Below, in pieces: positions 13,190 to 23,790 of a stretch of 64,000 bases of DNA. This DNA is from Cordia subcordata (Eukaryota; Streptophyta; Magnoliopsida; Boraginales; Cordiaceae). Position numbers and translations under genes: made by a program. The DNA is taken from positions 30,372,501 through 30,436,500 of the forward strand of contig JAPTOF010000002.1 of assembly GCA_028554755.1 (NCBI GenBank), given 5' to 3'. The notes beneath the pieces were generated by a model. It made no database searches, was not told the origin of the DNA, and saw nothing but the letters and a program-made list of their open reading frames with translations. Each line of letters starts with the position of its first letter. Position 1 is the stretch's first letter.

Positions 13190-13400
13190 GCATGGTGTCT
13201 TCCCCAAATTATATTCTGTACCTATAAGTACATTTTGCAAGATGTACTTGTCTATTTGTCTAGTACACCGCAACTGTTTGTCGAGTGAGTGTTTGTCTAG
13301 TACTCCACAACTATTTGTTCAGTACTCTATAATTGTTTGCCGAGTACCTGATAACTGTTTATTCAATTGTGCATCTTACACTATGTACTTACAAATAAAT
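13190..13400 (-). repeat. Short tandem repeats of the GTACTGAACAAA type
   Basis: Read on the minus strand, motifs like GTACTGAACAAATAG, GTACTAGACAAA and GTACTCGGCAAACA recur every ~30 bp. The same motif family occurs on the plus strand at 44630-45080, so these are two members of one dispersed repeat in opposite orientation. Function and class unknown. Confidence 0.5.
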
Positions 13401-13439
13401 GATATAAGTTCTTGGTGTCTTCTTGGACTCTAATGATAA

Positions 13440-14310
13440 TATCATGGTTAAAATACTTCATAAGTTAATAAATTTTTATTGATGTGGTAGAAAAATTTAT
13501 CCCTTCCACGTCAGCAAAATAATACAACTTTTCTTAACTCCAGAGCACAAGTACAAGTCTCAGTCCTTCTAAGCACGGCCTTCGCCTTACTAAGCATGCC
13601 TAAGTGTCTTTGACCTCTTGAGCAAAGGGGTGTGCCTTTGACCTCCGGAGAGTGTGTCGGTGGCTTCACCTTCTGAAGAGTGTATAAGTTGCTTCACCTT
13701 CCAAAGAGTTGGCGTGGAGCTTCGTCCTTCACCCTCCGAAGCACGCATGGGTTGCTTCAACCTACAAAACAAAGGAGTAAAGCTTTCTGCCTGTTTCACC
13801 TCAAATGCTTAATTCAGTTAAGGTGTTGAGAGAATTTGTAGCGAACTACTCTAAAATGAGTTGAGAGAAGAGATCCCCCTCATGATATGAGAGGGAATTT
13901 GTAGGTGCTTGGACACCACTTACAAGACTTCCATCTTTCGTGTTGCTTTAATGACTCTGATTATCTATTGTCACACTTGTCTCCCCCTATTTAGGGAAAT
14001 GGTGATGTCATTGTTTGGTCTCCTTACTTGGCCAAAGCACCGCCTTGTAGGTTCGGCCATAAAATTAAACAAGGTCAAAGAATCTACGAACCCTCCCTAT
14101 GTGGGTTCGTCCATGCTCTAGGCGACTTGCTTATTGGCCGTACCTTATCCTCCTTGCTTTGGCTATCGTGATAGGTGAAATGATGGCCAGAGCCTTGCAT
14201 ACCAGCTGTGGCCATTAAGAGGGAACGAAATCAACAACGCCGAACCGGTTCGGACATAAGTTCGAAGCGTTCTCCTTCATACACGGGGCATTTTTGTTAA
14301 GGTGTATTAT
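13440..14310. repeat. Unclassified repeat-like block, possible LTR remnant
   Basis: From 13600 to 13780 a degenerate unit of ~40 bp (GCTTCACCTTC followed by GAAGAG or similar) recurs about five times. The stretch after it (13850-14310) has GC-richer, LTR-like composition with GAACCGGTTCGG near 14241. No coding domains or terminal repeats were found, so assignment to a retroelement is a guess. Confidence 0.3.
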
Positions 14311-14713
14311 TTTACCCATATCAATTATTTCAATTCCTATTTTTACTATTGAATTTTTTCTTTCTTCTAAGAAGACCATTCATTTATTAAAATAACTTCA
14401 TTCAAGCTACTCCATCAAAAACCATTAAGGATCAAAATATTAATATATACTACAAATGATTTTATTTTTCTTTTTCTTTATGTTATTATCTCTGGTATCC
14501 TTTTCCTATTCTCCTCTTTTCTTGTTATTCCGTGGCCTTCAAATCATTCCTCTTCTCTTTCCATTAGCTTGACCACACACAAAAGAAAACCCACACCACA
14601 AGATGCACCTACGTTTGCCTCGACCATCCATTTCTCATATAGGGTGTGGACGACAATGACAAAGACCCGATTTTTTGATCACTAATTCCTTTTCCCTCTT
14701 GTAGTGTTCATCA

Positions 14714-14810
14714 CGTCAATGCAGTGGCGGGATAGAAAATTTTTGTGATTTTTTGGCCTGGGGGTGGCTGCCCGTACTTGGCCCCGCTAGCTCCGCCATT
14801 GCGTCAATGC
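14714..14810. mobile_element. 79-bp mini-element with perfect 9-bp TSD
   Basis: The 9-mer CGTCAATGC occurs at 14714-14722 and again at 14802-14810, flanking a 79-bp core (14723-14801). The core begins AGTGGCGG and ends CCGCCATTG, short imperfect terminal inverted repeats. A 9-bp duplication is typical of Mutator-like elements, although the tiny size is at the low extreme. Confidence 0.7.
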
Positions 14811-16112
14811 ATGAACGGATGACACATATAATAATTTAAGATTAAGAGCTATACAAATTCGTTATGAAGCTCTATCATTTATTAAGATGAAGTTAAACGC
14901 AGCACCATATATTAATTAGAAGTGTAAAGTTTCTGGTTCCTAATTGGTTGGTGGAATAAATGAGGAGACTTTAAGTTTGAGTAATCTATATTTCACATAT
15001 AGATTCGAAAAAAAAGATCCAACTCGAACATTAACTATAAAGTTATTATTCAATGTTGTCTATCAAATTATCCAGTATTGTCTATCAGATTATTGTTCCC
15101 AATTTTTTCGGGCAACTAAACGGAACCATTTCCTGATATTTTTGATCTTGGCCCATTATCCAAACTTCTTCCAATGTAACGTGATTTGGTATACAAAACC
15201 ATCATTACAAACAATGTCCCAAATTTTTTTTGTCGAAAAAAAATATCCCAATTAAAAGATCAAAAGTTTTTGATTTATCATAGCAAAAGAGTTGAGATTA
15301 TTTCGATGGGATACGAGCTTAACGAATCACTCAAGAGACCAAGACCGAATATTAAAAAATTGAAGAGCTTCAATGTGATGATTATTGTCTCCAACAGAAA
15401 TTGTAATTGAAAAGAAAAGCAAATATGAAGACTAGATGAACATAAATTCGAAAAAAAAATCCAACTCTAATTATTTGCCATTTGATATGACGCGGAATGA
15501 GAAACCGCTAGCGGATATAGTGAACTGGTAATATTGTTTTTCATTTTCCCTTAAGATTTTTAAGATGGGTTTGGCCCATTATATATATACACACACACTC
15601 TTGCAATTTCCTTTAATTTTCTTTAATTTTTCGGAAGCATACCGATCTATTTCATTTACTTATCAAATCCGACCTTATACATAAAAGAGAGTTTTGTAAA
15701 TCGTACTATTTTGTGTATTCAATTATATTTTTCTATGAATGAAAGTATCTAAATTAACAGGGGCCACATGACAATGTCATGAGAATTATATCCCAAGGAA
15801 AGACTTGAGAATGAAAAGAGTCAAAAATCATAATAGAACAAAAACGAGAATTAAATAACAGACAAGAAAGAAGGAGAAGAAGGTGTGATGTAAAAAAGTT
15901 CGAGCCACTTGCCAGGGGCTCGGGCAAAAAGCTGCTTGTAGTTTTTTTCAATAAATAGGAGAGAGAGTTTTTGTGATAGGCCAAAAAAACAATATTACTA
16001 TGCACTTCGTAATAATTATTTCTATTGATTAATTATATTGCTTGATGAGTCAGAACAATGTTTTAGCAACCACAGTCCAGAGTACTACAAATGGATAAGA
16101 AAATTAGAGTAT

Positions 16113-16444
16113 TGTTGAATGTGGCATGTATTCTTAGGCAATAAGAATAGCAGATTTCCTTATTAGCATATTACCTTATTCGCTTGTTACCTTTTGTAGC
16201 ACATAATTAATTAGTTGCCTTTTCTGCTTAATAGGTTTAGGAAATCTTTGCACTATAAATATGTGGCAATACTCATTATGTTATGTGTGAGAGAGAAACT
16301 AAAGTGAGAGCCTTGTAGCATTCGTGATCAGTAATAGAATTATTCTCTGCTACCCGTAGACGTAGGCTTCAAAGCCGAACCACGTAATTTCTTGTGTCCG
16401 TTATTTCTTCTCGTATTCTTCGTGTTTGCATGTTTTTCCCAACA
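16113..16444 (+). repeat. 5' LTR of the Copia element
   Basis: 332 bp, identical in length to the 3' LTR with 12 substitutions and no indels by my alignment (about 3.6 percent). Eleven of the twelve are transitions. A TATA box (CTATAAATA) at about 16253-16261 would drive transcription of the element. Confidence 0.97.
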
Positions 16445-16447
16445 AAC

Positions 16448-16459
16448 TGGTATCAGAGC
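16448..16459 (+). other. Primer binding site (tRNA-iMet)
   Basis: TGGTATCAGAGC, complementary to the 3' end of initiator methionine tRNA, three bases after the 5' LTR. This is the usual minus-strand primer site of plant Copia elements. Confidence 0.95.
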
Positions 16460-17468
16460 TTAGGTATAATCTGCTGTAAGGAAAAACAAAACTCATCGTG
16501 CAAATAACGCTCAACCAAACAAAGCCTTAGCCAAAATAAGTTTCAAGCCAAATAGAGCCTTAAAATCGCCATTGTTTGCCGAAATTGAAGCTTACGTTTT
16601 CATTAACGAAATAGCACAAACTAGGTATCAACAGACTCCTCTCGAATCAAGGAGTTGATTGGTGGTGTTTTTGCTTTAACATAGGCTAAAACCGACGCCG
16701 GCATAGGGCTTCAAATTCGCGGGTTGCAAGCTTGACGGAGAAGGCATTTTTCGGCGTTAAATCATAAATTAATTGATACCGGCGAGGTCTTCGTTAGACA
16801 AGGATCATTTTGGTTTGATTGGCGTCGAGTTTGGTGGCCGGAGATGCAAGGAAGAAACGGGTCGGGTTGGCTGCGTGTTTGGGTCATCTATCGGGTGAAG
16901 AAGACAAGCTTTTTGGGTCGGGTTAGGTTTTTTTTTTTTTGGTTTTCTTTTGGGTTATTATTATTTTTTTTTGGGCAGGGCTAGGTTCTATTAATTAAAA
17001 AAAAATAGAAGATAATCCTTCTGGGCTTGGGTCGCGAATCGGGCCAGGGTAGTGGCCTTGTTCAATTTTTTTTTTGTCTGAAAGTTTTTTTTTGTTTGTT
17101 TGTTTTTGGGCTGGGCAAATTTTTAATTCTGGGTTGGGCCTAGTCCAAGAAGAAAAAAAACTGATTTGACCTTTTACCAGCGTTGACCAGGGTTGACTTT
17201 GAACGTTGACCATTGACCAAGGGTTGACCGAGTTTGACCAAAGCCTTACCCCATGTTTTTCGACGTGCTGAGTCCGTTTTTGGGCTCTGTTTTTCCAGAT
17301 TTTGCTCTGAAGTATGTGTTTAGGGATGGTTTTGACTTTGACCAATAGGTTTGACTTTGACTGGTGTTGACCAGGGGTGTTCCTAAGGTTTTTCGATGTG
17401 TTGAATCCGTTTTTGCGATCCATTGAGCCAAATTCCATCCCAAAGTGTGAGTTTTGAGCAAACGAAAA

Positions 17469-18371
17469 TGTCTTCCACAGGTGAAAAGTTTGAAATCGAG
17501 AAGTTTGACGGGAGAATAAGTTTCAGTCTTTGGAGGATCAGATTCAAGGCATTTATGACAATGCAAGGACTTTGGAAAGCTATTGAAGAAGTGATCCCGG
17601 AAAAGACGGAACCAGCAGTGAGAGAAGAACTCGAAGCGAAAGCCTTGAGTGCAATACATATGTCCGTGACAAATGAAGTATTGCTGGAGATTGCTGAGAA
17701 GACGACAGCAGTTGAGATTTGGAATACTTTGGTGGAATTGTATGCATCTAAATCTCTCACCAATCGCCTCTACTTGAAGAAGCGATTGTATCATCTTAGA
17801 ATGAAAGAAGGTACGTCACTAAAACAACACCTTGATGAGTTTACCTCTTGTTTTATTGCTTTGAAGGATGTGGGTGTTAAAATTGATGACGAAGATCAAG
17901 CTATGATCGTATTATGCTCCTTACCGCCTTCATATATGAACTTTGTGGACACTATATGTTATGCAGGAGGATAAAATTACTTTTGAAGATGTGATTACTT
18001 CATTAAAATCGAAGGATCTTCAAACACATATTCCGGGACATAGGAAAGAAGTTCATGGGGAAGGTTTAGTGAGTAGAGGGAGATCGGAGAATAGAGCTGG
18101 ATCTTCGGATAGAAAGAAATGCAAGTCAAGGTCAAAATCAAGAGCAAGGAAGCTACGCTGTTTCGAGTGTGGCGAAAAGGGTCACATTAAGAAAGAATGT
18201 CCAAGACTGAGAAAAGGAAAGAAAAAGGTGGAGAATTCAGCTAATGTGGTGGAGAGTGCTGACAGTGATGGAGATAACTCGAGTAGTACTGGAGAAGTTT
18301 TGACTGTGAGTGATCACAGTGGCAAAATCAATGGATTATTGATACTGGTGCAACGTTCATATGTGTCCTAG
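17469..18371 (+). pseudogene. Copia gag, frameshifted
   Basis: The ATG at 17469 opens the usual plant Copia gag (MSSTGEKFEIEKFDGR) with the capsid-like region (retrotran_gag, UBN2 type). The frame ends at 17974 after a shift near 17960; the continuation in another frame runs from about 17965 to 18371 and carries a CCHC zinc knuckle (CFECGEKGHIKKEC) at about 18161-18202, followed by an acidic serine-rich linker. An in-frame upstream ATG at 17423 exists, but the 17469 start fits the family better. Confidence 0.9.
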
Positions 18372-21300
18372 GCGCGACTGGTTCTCTTCTTATTCCAAAA
18401 GAGAAGGGAAAGTCTATCTAGGCAATGATCTTTCGTTAAAGGTGGAGGGAATGGGCATCGTAAATATCAAGATGTTTGATGGTATTACAAGATCTCTCGA
18501 GTGTTGGCATGTCTGAGTGAAGAAAAACTTGATTTCTCTTGGGCGTTTGGATTCTCATGGATACAAATTCCGAAGTGAGAATGGTGTCTTAAAGGTGACC
18601 AAAGGTGCAATTGTGCTCTTGAAAGGGAACTTGACTGGCGACCTATATGTCCTTCAAGGTAGTACAGTTACAGGTGTTGCAGCTGTTACATCCGAGGAGA
18701 GTGATAATGACACTACGCAGTTATGGCACAAAAGGTTGGGCCATATGAGCGAGAGGACTGGCCAGAGTGAGCAAGAGGATTTGCTTTATGGACAAAGAAC
18801 TGAAAGCTTGAATTCTGCGAGCATTGTGTCTTTGGAAAGCAAACCAGGTGAAGTTCAAGATGAGCGGGGAGAACACCAAAGGCACACTTGATTATATTTA
18901 TTCTGATCTTTGGGGTCCTAATAAAGTTCCTTCCAAGAAAGGTGCCTGGTATTACATCACTTTCATTGATGCATACTCTCGGATGGTGTGGGTATACTTC
19001 TTAAAAACTAAAGATGAGGCGTTTCCAACATTTGTCGAGTGGAAGTCGTTGATTGAGAAGCAGACTGGTAAACAAATTAAACGTCTTAGGACTGACAATG
19101 GGTTGGAATATTGCAACAAAGAGTTTGATGAGTTCTGCAAGAAACATGGCATTGTGAGACACCACACATGTGTAGGGACACTACAACAGAATGGAGTTGC
19201 AGAACGCATGAATAGAACTCTGGTGGAGAGAGCTCGGTGTATGCTCTCCCAATCTGGTTTGAGTCAAGACTTTTGGGCTGAAGCCGTCAATACGGCATGC
19301 TACTTGGTGAATAGGTCCCCATCCAAAGCTATTGAATTGAAAACTTCTTTTGAGTTATGTTCTGGTAAGCCTGCTGACTACTCTCGATTGAGGGTGTTCG
19401 GTTGCCCTGCATACGCTCACGTGAAGGATGGCAAGTTGGAGCCAAGGGCAAAGAAATGCATATTTCTAGGCTATGCGTCCGAGAGGAAAGGTTACAGGTT
19501 GTGGTGCACAGATCCAAAGTCTCGGGTTTCCTAATCAGCAGGGATGTCACGTTCAATGAGTCTGCTTTATTAAACCAATAAAATGAGAAAGCGGTAGATG
19601 ATTTAGACCACGGTGTCAAAGAGCAGGTGGAGGTATTTTCTGATGTACCAAATGTTCCATCTAGCAATAGTAGTAGTCAAATTCAGCCGACTCAACCAAC
19701 TGAGGCACATGATCAAAATATGCCTGAACAATAGAAGTACAGCATTGCCACTGGGCGAGAAAGGAGATAGATTAGAGAGCCTCAAAGGTATGGATACGCT
19801 GATCTTGTTGCTTATGCTTTGACTGTTGCCGAAACAATTGAAGGACATGAGCCGAATTCATACAAAGAGGCCATATCTGGAAAGATTCTGCTCAGTGGGT
19901 GGGTGCCATGAGTGAGGAGATTGAGTCTCTTCATAAGAATCAAACATGGGAGCTTGTTGAATTGCCTAAGGGACAGCGAGTTGTCGGTTGCAAATGGGTT
20001 TACAAGAAAAGGAAGGTACTCCAGGGGTTGAAGGTCCTCGATACAAGGCACGGTTGGTGGCAAAAGGCTATACACAAAGGGAGGGTGTTGACTTCAACGA
20101 AGTGTTCTCACCGGTTGTGAAGCATACTTCCATCAGGGTTTTACTTGCCTTGGTTGCTCTTCATGACTTAGAGCTTGAGCAGCTAGATGTAAAAACAGCG
20201 TTTTTGCATGGTGATCTTGAAGAGCAAATTTACACGAGTCAGCCAGAGGGGTATGTAGTTCCTGGTAAGGAGAACCATGTTTGCAAACTGAAGAAATCCT
20301 TGTATGGGTTGAAGCAGTCACCTCGGCAGTGGTACAAGAGATTTGACACATTCATGGTAAGTCTTTGGATACACAAGGAGTGCTTATGACAATTTGTATG
20401 GTTCGTTTGTGTATTTCTTTGTTGTATGTCGATGATATGCTTATTCTTTGCTAAAAGCATGTCTGCAATCAACGAATTAAAGAAGCAGCTAGGTGATGAG
20501 TTTGAGATGAAGGATCTTGGAGCAGCGAAGAAGATTCTTGGCATGGAGATTCACAGATATAGAAACGCTGGGAAGCTATTCTTGTCTCAACAAAGTTATA
20601 TTGAGAAGGTGCTGGAGCGTTTCGGGATGCTTAAAGCTAAGCCTGTGAGTGTGCTGCTTGCTGCTCACTTCAAATTGTCTGCAGATTTGTCACCTAAAAC
20701 TGAGGATGAGGTGGAGCATATGTCTCATGTTCCATACTCGAGTGTTGTTGGTAGCTTGATGTATGCTATGGTGTGCACTCGTCCTGATATTTCACATGCA
20801 GTTAGTGTTGTGGCGGTATATGGCATCACCTGGGAAAACACACTGGGAAGTGGTGAAATGGATAATGAGATATTTGCGTGGCACTGCGAATATAGGATTG
20901 CTATTTAGCAAGATGACTGGAGATTGCACGAGGTTGGTGGGTTATTGTGATTCAGACTTTACAGGTGACCTTGATAAGAAAAGATCTCTGACGGGTTACG
21001 TGTTTACTCTCTCTGGATGTGCTATCAGTTAGAAAGCGACATTCTGATCTCGTGGCATTGTTGACTACTGAAGCGGAGTACATGGCAATTGCAGAAGCTG
21101 TGAAGAAGGCCATGTGGTTTTAAGGCCTGGTTCGTGATCTTGGACTGCAGCAAGATACAAGTACAGTGTTTTGTGATAGCCAGAGTGCAATCCATCTGAC
21201 GAAGAATCAGATGTATCATGAGATGACTAAACAAATTGACATCAGATATCATTTTATCAAAGATGTTGTATCACAAAGAATCATATCGGTGCAAAAGATA

Positions 21301-21402
21301 TCTACCCATGAGAATCCAGCAGATATGATGACTAAAGTAGTTCCAGTCAGCAAGTTTAAGCATTGCTTGGACTTGGTTGCTATTTGCGGTGCGGAGCATT
21401 GA
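18310..21402 (+). pseudogene. Copia pol (PR-INT-RT-RH), many breaks
   Basis: Protease active site WIIDTGAT at ~18331, followed at once by a frameshift. A TGA stop sits at ~18514 (likely a CGA to TGA change) before the pre-integrase region with its LWHKRLGHMSE. The integrase core (about 18890-19535) keeps the D, D and E positions (SDLWGP, RTDNGLEY, GVAERMNRT). A shift follows near 19530, then several stops in the linker up to ~19770. Reverse transcriptase runs from ~19900, shifts near 20020, has QLDVKTAFLHGDLEE, shifts near 20380 and retains YVDD at ~20427. RNase H has YCDSDFTGD at ~20945, stops near 21032, and an end at 21402. I count at least nine lesions. Confidence 0.93.
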
Positions 21403-21460
21403 GCTCTTAGAGGCAGTTGGCTGCAGGGATGATGGTGTATTGATTGGAGCGAATACGTGC

Positions 21461-21472
21461 CAAGGTGGAGAT
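21461..21472 (+). other. Polypurine tract
   Basis: CAAGGTGGAGAT immediately before the 3' LTR, the plus-strand primer site of Copia elements. Confidence 0.85.
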
Positions 21473-21473
21473 T

Positions 21474-21805
21474 TGTTGAATGTGGCCCGTATTCTTGGGC
21501 AACAAGAATAGCAAATTTCCTTATTAGCATATTACCTTATTCGCTTGTTACCTTTTGTAGCACATAATTAATTAGTTGTCTTTTCTGCTTAATAGGTTTA
21601 GGAAACCTTTGCACTATAAATATGTGGCAATACTCATTATATTATGTGTGAAAGAGAAACCAAAGTGAGAGCCTTGTAGCATTCGTGATCAGTAATAGAA
21701 TTATTCTCTGCTGCCCGTGGACGTAGGCTTCAAAGCCGAACCACGTAATTTCTTGTGTCCGTTATTTCTTCTCGTATTCTTCGTGTTTGCATGTTTTTCC
21801 CAACA
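21474..21805 (+). repeat. 3' LTR of the Copia element
   Basis: 332 bp, same ends as the 5' LTR. It is followed directly by the target duplication AGTAT and then by TTTAATCAAATAC, which continues the interrupted copy-A sequence exactly as in the uninterrupted copy B at 28103. Confidence 0.97.
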
Positions 21806-22670
21806 AGTATTTTAATCAAATACAGATATCTACTTGGGACATCCAAGAATATATGCAGATGGTTGTTCTAGTTTCATTTATTTTTATTCTTTTTGTCTGA
21901 AATCTTTGACATTTATGCTTCCTGAATCCACTTATTATGCTCCTCTTCTGTGGTGGCACTCCAATTTTTGCCTACATCCTTACTTTTGAATGTGTTTGGA
22001 GTTGTGTTCTCCTTGTGTGCAATTTTGATATACTCATGCAATTTTGTTGTCTCAAGAGCATGTGCTTTTTGGATTTATCGTGACAATTTATGTAAGGCTA
22101 TTGTTTGATGAGTATTTGAAGGCCAATTTTTATTATAACGCATACAAGCCATTTGCTTTGTTGGTGATATTTTTTATCTATCTTGATTGGTCCCAAATGT
22201 TAACTTTGATTGGTTGAATAACTGTTCTTGTATTGTGATTATATGCAATGAAAGTTTGATTTTTCCAGGAAAAAAATAACAGAAAACAATACAATGCCTA
22301 CTTATGGTGACCTTTGTGCCTCCTGTATATATATTTGTGGTCCATTGCTGTGACACTTTGGCCGATGCATCTAGAAAGGAACTTCAAATAATGGAATAGA
22401 TTCCAGTTCAACTTACAATCATCTGGTGCATCTAAGCGAAACTCCAATTTTTCTTGTTTCTTAGAGTGCTACTTTCATGCGTGGGTTATTGAAAGCCACT
22501 TATTCTGGATTGTATTTGGGCAGTCAACCGTACGATCATTACTACGATTATATGTTCATCCAAGGCACAACTATAACTTTTTTCCTTTTAGGTTCAAATT
22601 AAATATTTTGAAACTTTAACATAACAAGAACTGTAAAGTTATTGTCTGAGTGTCGTCTACCAAATTATTA

Positions 22671-23790
22671 TTTTGACTCAAGTGAATTACTCAATTTCTC
22701 CTTGTGATTTAACTAATATTTACAACTTTCCCTTGTGTTTTAAAAATTAGCTACTTGGCCCCCTATAGTTTTAACATTAGTGCACACGCCCCCCAAAAGC
22801 TAACTGTCGTTAGCTTTTTAACGGATTTTAGTAAAATGTCATTTTTGCCCTTGTCTAATCTAATAAAAAAATCTATTTTACCTTCATTTAATTTTAAAAA
22901 TAAAATAAAAAAATAAACTTTAAAAAAAGTCTTAAAAAGTCCATTTTGCCCCTAACTTATTAAATAAAATATCTATTTTACCTTTATTTTATTTAAAAAT
23001 AAAAAATTAAATTAGAAAAAATACAAAAAAAAAAATTGGAAAACATGAGGGATGGGGGGTGGGGGCAGCTGGGTGTGGGGGCGACGGGGGTGGGGCAGCT
23101 GGGGGTGGGGGTGACGGGGGTGGGGCTAGCTGGGGTTAGGGGTTACTGGGGTGGGGCTACTGGGGTTGGGGGCTACTGGGGGTGGGGGCAGCGAGGGTTG
23201 TGGAGGTGGTGGGGAGTGGGACAGCGGGGGTGGTAAGGGGTAGGGGTGAAGGGGGTGGGGTGGTGGCGTGGGGCGGAGTGTGAGGGTAGTGGGGGTAGGG
23301 GTTGGGTGGGCACGGGGCGGCGGGGATGTGAGGGGTGGTGGGAGTAGGGCTAGTGGGGTAGGGGTGGTGGGTGCGAGCGTGAGGGTGAGGGTGAGGTGGT
23401 GGTGTGGGTAAGGGGTTGTCTGGGCATAGGGGTGGGGTGGTAAGGCTGGTGGGGGCTGGTGGAGGCTGGGGGGTGGCTGAGGCTGGGCTAGGGTGGTAGG
23501 AGTTTTTGTCCTTTTTTTTTAATTTAATTGCTTTTCTTTTTATGTTTTAAACAAATTAAATATAGAAAAGTTTATTTAATGTATTTATTATGAAAAAGCA
23601 AAGCAAAATTGCATAAGCCGTGCGTGCATGTCAAAACACGTTATTTTAGACGAAAAAATTAACGAAGGGGGTCTATGTGCACCATCATTAAAACTACAGG
23701 GGTGACTTAGCTAATTTCCTAACTACAAGGTATTATTATGCATATTTGTCAAATCACAGGGGGGAGTTGAGTAATTCACCCTTTTGACTG
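22671..23790. mobile_element. MULE-like non-autonomous element with 9-bp TSD
   Basis: Element body 22681-23781, flanked by TTTTGACTC (22671-22679) and TTTTGACTG (23782-23790), a 9-bp target duplication with one mismatch. The ends are long terminal inverted repeats (~130 bp): the left begins AGTGAATTACTCAA and the right ends TTGAGTAATTCACC; both arms continue with matching TTAGCTA and TAGTTTTAA stretches. There is no transposase. The site is uninterrupted in copy B (31058-31066). 9-bp duplications and long TIRs point to the Mutator superfamily. Confidence 0.85.
23040..23500 (+). repeat. Guanine-rich degenerate minisatellite (GGGGGTGGGG type)
   Basis: About 460 bp in which the plus strand is made almost entirely of G, T and short A/C interruptions, with repeated GGGGTGGGG, CTGGGG and GTGGGGGT. 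Dozens of runs of three or more G make many overlapping G-quadruplex candidates. It forms the core of the MULE-like element and contrasts sharply with the AT-rich surroundings. The glycine-rich open frame here is a by-product of the repeat. Confidence 0.92.

Larger units (their letters stand above)
16113..21805 (+). mobile_element. Ty1/Copia LTR retrotransposon, defective
   Basis: Complete structure of 5,693 bp: two 332-bp LTRs starting TGTTGAA and ending CCCAACA, a tRNA-iMet primer binding site, gag, protease, integrase, reverse transcriptase and RNase H in Copia order, and a polypurine tract. The 5-bp target AGTAT is present at both flanks (16108-16112 and 21806-21810). The coding region is broken by many frameshifts and stops, so the element is not autonomous. 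The domain order with integrase before reverse transcriptase fixes the superfamily; the gag N-terminus resembles Tnt1-type elements, but the lineage is not settled. Confidence 0.97.

Noticed and set aside
17246..17794. Minus-strand frame of 182 codons over the Copia gag
   Set aside because: Opposite strand of a clear gag reading frame; no domain and explained by codon bias of gag.
23036..23236. Glycine-rich open frame of 66 codons on the plus strand
   Set aside because: It is a translation of the G-rich minisatellite; no start context or homologous protein pattern, and it lies inside a transposon.
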